This document shows, in pieces, positions 22,177 through 25,669 of a stretch of 25,669 bases of DNA. The notes under the pieces were generated by a model that worked only from the letters and a program-made list of their open reading frames with translations, made no database searches and was not told the DNA's origin. This DNA is from a virus. A program made the position numbers and the translations under genes. Position 1 is the stretch's first letter. Every line of letters starts with the position of its first letter. The stretch is taken from IMG/VR virus record IMGVR_UViG_3300026209_000010, positions 1-25,669 of that record; one strand, given 5' to 3'.

Positions 22177-22840
22177 TATATCCCTTCTTTTCTAGAAATT
22201 CTCTAGTTAATGGAGTGGGTGGATATGTTTCCCACATAGGAATCTTACTAGCACATGATTTTAATGCTGTTAGGGTCATTTTTTCTTTTTCGTTCCCTGC
22301 CCAGAGTGCTTCTTGCTCCCATGGTAGGGAACTTTTTGGGTATGTACGTGTAGCAATATTTCTCCAGAACCAAGGAACATCTTCTTCGTTGTGAATAATA
22401 GCAATCATACTATTATCAATAGTACCTGCCATACAGTCTTGTGCAGCGTGCCATCCTTCATGTTTCATAACACTAATTAGTGTGCTTGGATCACTCATAT
22501 ACAAGGAATTTAGAAAGAAATTATTTCCTACAGTATAGTATACTCCACGATTTGAAGATACAAAATATTTTTTGTGACCTAGAAAGACTTTAACTCCGAG
22601 TAAATCCAAGGTGCTGATGAGCTCATCAAAATGGTCAGCAACAACAGTGTAATCAGAATTAGGATAGCGATTTTCAATGTCTTTGATCGATGTTATCGGT
22701 ATAACATTCTCTACACATTCTCTCATCATCATACATCCCATAGAGTCATGGGTGTTCCAACCTTTTACTCTAGGGTCAGCAACAGCAGTACCAGCAGTAA
22801 CACCGAAAGTGACTGCTAGTAGGGCAATAAATTTTTTCAT
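22166..22840 (-). CDS. exported zinc metalloprotease-like protein (HExxH)
   Basis: A 224-residue protein with a signal peptide (MKKFIALLAVTFGVTAGTAVA, cleavage likely after Ala21). The motif HEGWHAAQ at 127-134 fits HExxH, the zinc site of zincin peptidases, with Glu175 or Glu177 (PWEQEALW) as a possible third ligand. Four cysteines (36, 41, 136, 195) could form disulfides outside the cytoplasm. It is on the minus strand, following a 55-residue gene by 11 bases. An exported protease in a T4-like phage could act on the cell envelope during lysis or entry, or on a periplasmic target. The HExxH assignment is strong; the function is inference. Confidence 0.78.
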   Translation of the reverse strand: MKKFIALLAVTFGVTAGTAVADPRVKGWNTHDSMGCMMMRECVENVIPITSIKDIENRYPNSDYTVVADHFDELISTLDLLGVKVFLGHKKYFVSSNRGVYYTVGNNFFLNSLYMSDPSTLISVMKHEGWHAAQDCMAGTIDNSMIAIIHNEEDVPWFWRNIATRTYPKSSLPWEQEALWAGNEKEKMTLTALKSCASKIPMWETYPPTPLTREFLEKKGYIKP

Positions 22841-22851
22841 ATAATTTTATT

Positions 22852-23019
22852 TTAATAAGAATACTCTTCAACTACATCTAATATTTTATTTAAGTACTCA
22901 TCAGCACCTCTACATTCTTGTTCTGATAGTTCATGACGTTCACACCTATCATATAATTCGTTCTTAAGTTTGTATGCCCTAGATTGGATATCTATTTTAT
23001 TTAAGCTACCGCTACTCAT
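22852..23019 (-). CDS. small hypothetical protein (55 aa) upstream of the metalloprotease
   Basis: A 55-residue helical protein read on the minus strand from ATG 23019 to TAA 22852. It begins MSSGSLNKIDIQSRAYKLK and ends LDVVEEYSY, charged throughout, and looks like two helices. It is short enough to be missed by simple length cut-offs. It sits 11 bases before the metalloprotease and behind a minus-strand late-promoter-like element, so the two probably form an operon. The function is unknown. Confidence 0.7.
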   Translation of the reverse strand: MSSGSLNKIDIQSRAYKLKNELYDRCERHELSEQECRGADEYLNKILDVVEEYSY

Positions 23020-23044
23020 GGTTCGTATGGAAAACTACCATATT

Positions 23045-23052
23045 TATTTATG
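23045..23052 (-). promoter_or_regulatory. minus-strand late-promoter-like element
   Basis: Read on the minus strand this is CATAAATA, one mismatch from the T4 late consensus, 25 bases before the ATG of the 55-residue gene. It shares the 113-base divergent gap 23020-23132 with a plus-strand TATAAATA; nothing else is evident in that gap. Confidence 0.5.
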
Positions 23053-23103
23053 GGTTGTTGTGCTGGGGATGGCGTCCTAATTGTTAAGATTTGGATTTGA
23101 ACA

Positions 23104-23111
23104 TATAAATA
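23104..23111 (+). promoter_or_regulatory. T4-type late promoter element TATAAATA
   Basis: A perfect T4 late -10 consensus, 21 bases upstream of ATG 23133. It would drive the three-gene plus-strand module 23133-24553. Confidence 0.7.
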
Positions 23112-23132
23112 AGTTCACCTGTTAAAATTAAA

Positions 23133-23411
23133 ATGCAAAAAATTGTAAATGTCGTTGCACTGTCGTCTGGTATTGTATCTCTTGCCGTTGTTATCAGTGG
23201 CGTATACGTATATGTCAACAAGGATTCCATTGTTGACGGTGTTAAATCACAAGTTATGGAAGCTGTTACTGGATCACTCGGAGACCTTGGTGGGTTGGCT
23301 GGCGGCGGGCTGGGAAGCGGTTTGGGCGGTGGCGCATTAGTTCCTGAAGGTGGTGCTGGTATTGCTGGTGGTGCATCTGGTTCTGCTTCTATTCCGGGTC
23401 TTCCCTTCTGA
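23133..23411 (+). CDS. small membrane-anchored Gly-rich protein (92 aa)
   Basis: A 92-residue protein with an N-terminal membrane span or uncleaved anchor (IVNVVALSSGIVSLAVVISG), a short charged helix (NKDSIVDGVKSQVMEAV) and a Gly/Ala-rich tail from about residue 47 that ends IPGLPF. This layout is familiar from T4-like cyanophages, but its role is not known. It lies behind a perfect late promoter and shares TGATG with the next gene. I take it as a virion or assembly protein, inferred from promoter type and neighbours. Confidence 0.75.
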   Translation: MQKIVNVVALSSGIVSLAVVISGVYVYVNKDSIVDGVKSQVMEAVTGSLGDLGGLAGGGLGSGLGGGALVPEGGAGIAGGASGSASIPGLPF

Positions 23412-23671
23412 TGGATCTACAAAAAATGGCTACAATGGGAACAGCAGTTGCTGTTGTGGGTACTGGTACTGTGGTGGGTGGTGGTACTGCTCTTGATAGT
23501 ATGCGTGGTGGACCAGAGAAGAGAGAAGGTGCTCGTGTTACTGAGATAAGAGAGATAGTACGCGAGGAAGTTGCTAATGCTTTAATACAAGCTTGGCCAA
23601 CTACATCTGGACCTGTTAAAGGTACACCTGTTCCAACACAAAATTACAGACAGCAAGTTCCATTGAGGTAG
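23411..23671 (+). CDS. small protein with N-terminal hydrophobic segment (86 aa)
   Basis: An 86-residue protein. Residues about 6-28 (MATMGTAVAVVGTGTVVGGG) are small and hydrophobic and may insert in a membrane. A charged helix follows (VTEIREIVREEVANALIQAW), then a Pro/Thr-rich tail. The start overlaps the previous stop (TGATG), and the next gene begins three bases after the end. The three genes look like one module with related layouts (hydrophobic segment plus helix plus low-complexity part). No family is recognised. Confidence 0.7.
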   Translation: MDLQKMATMGTAVAVVGTGTVVGGGTALDSMRGGPEKREGARVTEIREIVREEVANALIQAWPTTSGPVKGTPVPTQNYRQQVPLR

Positions 23672-23674
23672 TAG

Positions 23675-24553
23675 ATGGATCCAATAAGTAATATACCTGG
23701 CATTGGTAGTGGGTTGCCTATCCTTCCTACTATTAATACAGGTACAATTAATATCAGATCACCTGGTATCACTGGTGTTGTTGTTAAAGATATTAAAATA
23801 TCAGATACTCGTATCTGGATGCAAACACCACCACAAGCAATACCAATAGAACCTCCTGTTGTTGTTCGTGCAGGTACACCTATTGTTAATATGCCTGGTT
23901 GTGTTGTAGTGAATAAGGAGAATGCTAAGAACCCTTCTAGCATTAATAATAATTTAGTTAATGATGATCCCAAACAGAACGTTGCTATATGTGATGCTGG
24001 GATGCCATACTACCAACCACCAGATTACCAAGCAAATGAATTGACTTGGAGAACAGTTTATATGGAGCCAGAGGAGCAGGAAGGGGGGGTTAAGACAGAT
24101 CCTCCAGAAGATGTTGAAGCACCTACTCCAGAGGCACCTGTGACCCCACCAACGAAAGAGGTAGAGGAATGTCCTTCACCTAATGCAAGACGCATTGGAG
24201 ACCTTTCTCAGAGTGGTAAGGAAAAGGTTTCTGGTTATGAATGGAATTCAACTAAAACTGAATGTATTACTTTGTGGGAAGATGTTCCATGGACTCAGGA
24301 ATTTTTTCCAGATCCTGGCATTGTCACTACTACTGCTACTATCGCCGCTGTGGCAACGACATCGGCTCTCCTAGCAAAGCCGCTCGCTGACCTCCTCCTG
24401 AAGGTTGTGAAACCGACTGTGAAGAAAGTGATTGCGAAGGTGAAGAAGATACTTGGGAAGAAGGAGAAGGTTTTGTCGAAGAAGGAGAGGTTACTTGCTC
24501 AGCGGGAGCGGAACCGAGCGGTGATGGCTTTACGGAAGGCTGTGAAAAAGTAG
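23675..24553 (+). CDS. probable virion structural protein (292 aa), antisense-overlapped at its 3' end
   Basis: A 292-residue protein. The N-terminal half is Pro/Ile/Gly-rich and strand-like (ISNIPGIGSGLPILPTINTG; GCVVVNKENA). The centre is Pro/Glu-rich. A hydrophobic helix (IVTTTATIAAVATTSALLA, about 216-234) follows, then a highly basic helical tail (KKILGKKEKVLSKKERLLAQ). Similar proteins occur in T4-like cyanophages, where I understand them to be virion-associated, but the exact role is unknown. The last 215 bases are also coding on the other strand. In that stretch third positions switch to G and C (GTG, AAG, CGG), unlike the rest of the gene. Confidence 0.75.
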   Translation: MDPISNIPGIGSGLPILPTINTGTINIRSPGITGVVVKDIKISDTRIWMQTPPQAIPIEPPVVVRAGTPIVNMPGCVVVNKENAKNPSSINNNLVNDDPKQNVAICDAGMPYYQPPDYQANELTWRTVYMEPEEQEGGVKTDPPEDVEAPTPEAPVTPPTKEVEECPSPNARRIGDLSQSGKEKVSGYEWNSTKTECITLWEDVPWTQEFFPDPGIVTTTATIAAVATTSALLAKPLADLLLKVVKPTVKKVIAKVKKILGKKEKVLSKKERLLAQRERNRAVMALRKAVKK

Positions 24554-25376
24554 GTTTGGGTAATTGATGTTCGTGTGGCAACAGTGTCCCACCTGGATTT
24601 GTTACTACTATATCAGCACATACAGAATAGTATGGACTTTTTGGGTGGAACATGATACCTGCTTTTTTGAGTTCCCCACAATTTTTCAAACGGGCTATCT
24701 CAAAATCTAATCTCTTGTTGGCAATTAATTGATTTTGCATATCAACTTGTGCTTGTGCTGCATCAGAACATTTCTTTTGCATACTTCTATTCAATGGTAT
24801 GGATAGGGTAGCAGACAAACCTAAGTTGAATGATTGATTAGATTTCATATCAGTACGTACAGGTTTCATCCATGTTATAGCACCTGGATTATCTGGGATA
24901 CCATCAGGACCATCAATATCTTGGATGATTGTCATGTCGGCACCATCCTCAAACCACCTTGTTTCTACTCCATCAACATCGTGTGTTCTGGTATCATACC
25001 AAGGTTCCCATGGATAGTTTTTAACTGTTACTGTTTGTTGTGTAGTACGACCAGTGAAGTCATTCATATCATATTGTGGTTCATTATAAAAATCTTCCCA
25101 AGGATCTTTCTGGGTTTGTGCAAATTGAACATAAGGTGTCATATTTAGGGTAGTACCCTGACATGACACTCCACCACCGTAGGTGTTAGTTACATATGGA
25201 CCTTGTAAAACCTGAATAGCCTGGTTGGTGACTGAGCCAGAAGAGTTGGCGATAGGATTAGCAGTTGCTGAGACACCGCCGACCCCTTCAGCATATACAG
25301 GACCGCTACTTGTAAAGGAAAACGCCAGTAATCCATATAGAACACTGCGTAAAGGTTTTTTATAAAAAGTGATCAT
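24339..25376 (-). CDS. exported protein (345 aa) with C-terminal tail antisense to its neighbour
   Basis: A minus-strand protein with a signal peptide (ITFYKKPLRSVLYGLLAFSF, likely cleaved after VYA). ATG 25376 is preferred because AGGA lies 8 bases upstream; ATG 25385 is the alternative and would add three residues. A conserved-looking core includes FNLGLSATLSIPLNRSMQKK and a helix with several Cys (CSDAAQAQVDMQNQL; RLKNCGEL). The C-terminal 80 residues are Ser/Pro/Gln-rich; the last 70 or so are encoded antisense to the basic tail of the plus-strand gene. It may be a virion or periplasmic protein. The family name is unknown to me. Confidence 0.75.
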   Translation of the reverse strand: MITFYKKPLRSVLYGLLAFSFTSSGPVYAEGVGGVSATANPIANSSGSVTNQAIQVLQGPYVTNTYGGGVSCQGTTLNMTPYVQFAQTQKDPWEDFYNEPQYDMNDFTGRTTQQTVTVKNYPWEPWYDTRTHDVDGVETRWFEDGADMTIIQDIDGPDGIPDNPGAITWMKPVRTDMKSNQSFNLGLSATLSIPLNRSMQKKCSDAAQAQVDMQNQLIANKRLDFEIARLKNCGELKKAGIMFHPKSPYYSVCADIVVTNPGGTLLPHEHQLPKPTFSQPSVKPSPLGSAPAEQVTSPSSTKPSPSSQVSSSPSQSLSSQSVSQPSGGGQRAALLGEPMSLPQRR

Positions 25377-25416
25377 CAGGAACATCCTATGAGGGATTAT
25401 TGCGTAGAGGTTAAGT

Positions 25417-25669
25417 TTATTGCGTAAATACTGAGGTAGTGTCAGTGACCGATTGAATTTCTGTTACTCTTTGTATGACTGTCTGATTGGTCATCCCTGG
25501 TCCTTGATAACTTTGGGTAAATTGGAATCCACTTGCTGGATCTGATATTGTGAAGTTCCCTGTGTTGTTGAAGTCCAAAGCATCGAAGGAACTTGTTACT
25601 GCTCCTGTCACAGTTCCTGCTGCGTCTGTTGCTGATGGACTCAATGTCACTGTTGATGTATTTACGTTG
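25417..25669 (-). CDS. beta-rich virion-like protein, C-terminal part (partial)
   Basis: The minus-strand frame is open from the window edge to TAA 25417-25419, giving the last 84 residues of a longer gene. The sequence is Thr/Ser/Gly/Val-rich (AAGTVTGAVTSSFDALDFNN; FTISDPASGFQFTQSYQG), ends VTDTTSVFTQ, and looks like beta-structured phage fibre or surface protein. A GTG at 25650 could in theory start a short protein, but codons before it also read sensibly (NVNTST), so a truncated gene is more likely. The gap to the next minus-strand gene is 40 bases. Confidence 0.65.
   Translation of the reverse strand, partial: NVNTSTVTLSPSATDAAGTVTGAVTSSFDALDFNNTGNFTISDPASGFQFTQSYQGPGMTNQTVIQRVTEIQSVTDTTSVFTQ

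Noticed and set aside
22150-22200. A terminator between the convergent genes at 22166-22176
   Set aside because: Only a 4-bp stem (AACC/GGTT) is present and no T-run follows in a suitable position.
1-25669. tRNA genes, CRISPR arrays, insertion sequences, attachment sites or photosynthesis genes
   Set aside because: Reading both strands showed no cloverleaf-like sequence, regularly spaced repeats, transposase motifs or recognisable photosystem proteins. A tRNA scan would be more sensitive than reading by eye.

Overview
This window looks like the replication and nucleotide-metabolism core of a T4-like myovirus, most likely a marine cyanophage infecting Synechococcus or Prochlorococcus. The evidence is a block in T4-type order (family B DNA polymerase gp43, recombinase UvsX, replicative helicase gp41, then primase gp61, NrdA and NrdB) combined with marine T4-like accessory genes: a small heat-shock protein just upstream of gp43, a MazG-type pyrophosphohydrolase just after gp41, and many small conserved-looking proteins of unknown role. 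Genes are densely packed, with ATGA or TAATG overlaps and AT-rich codons. No photosynthesis genes, tRNAs, CRISPR arrays or insertion sequences were seen. The host assignment is inference from gene content.

Layout. 1-336: the end of an unrecognised gene and a small AbrB-like protein. 416-1694: a two-gene type II restriction-modification cassette (MjaI-like endonuclease plus a TSPPY-type beta-class DNA methyltransferase). 1797-2267: hsp20. 2306-8803: the replication operon (two small related genes, gp43, uvsX, gp41, mazG, two small genes), with consensus sigma70-type promoters at its head and again before mazG. 8829-12232: a large two-gene unit, a predicted PD-(D/E)XK-like protein followed by a polynucleotide-ligase-like domain fused to a nucleotidylyltransferase. 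12234-16364: small proteins, several with T4-late-type TATAAATA elements. They include a zinc-knuckle protein ending in a dnaX-like frameshift signal, an Ig-like virion protein and coiled-coil/membrane proteins. 16397-21709: gp61, nrdA, nrdB, small genes and a PD-(D/E)XK nuclease, behind another near-perfect sigma70-type promoter. 21709-25669: a holin-like membrane protein, an exported HExxH metalloprotease with a small neighbour on the minus strand, a three-gene plus-strand module of probable virion proteins, and two minus-strand genes, one antisense-overlapping the last plus-strand gene by 215 bases.

How the parts fit. Sigma70-type promoters lie before DNA replication and precursor genes, which fits early or middle expression by host RNA polymerase. 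TATAAATA elements lie before genes that look like virion or lysis genes, which fits late expression. MazG, NrdA/NrdB and the nucleases would supply and recycle nucleotides for gp43/gp41/gp61/UvsX. The methyltransferase would protect phage DNA from the co-encoded restriction enzyme.

The most interesting points are the phage-borne restriction-modification pair, the nuclease-like plus ligase/nucleotidyltransferase operon, the frameshift signal A AAA AAG with an upstream Shine-Dalgarno-like element, and the 215-base antisense gene overlap. All functional calls rest on motif reading by eye; no database search was run.
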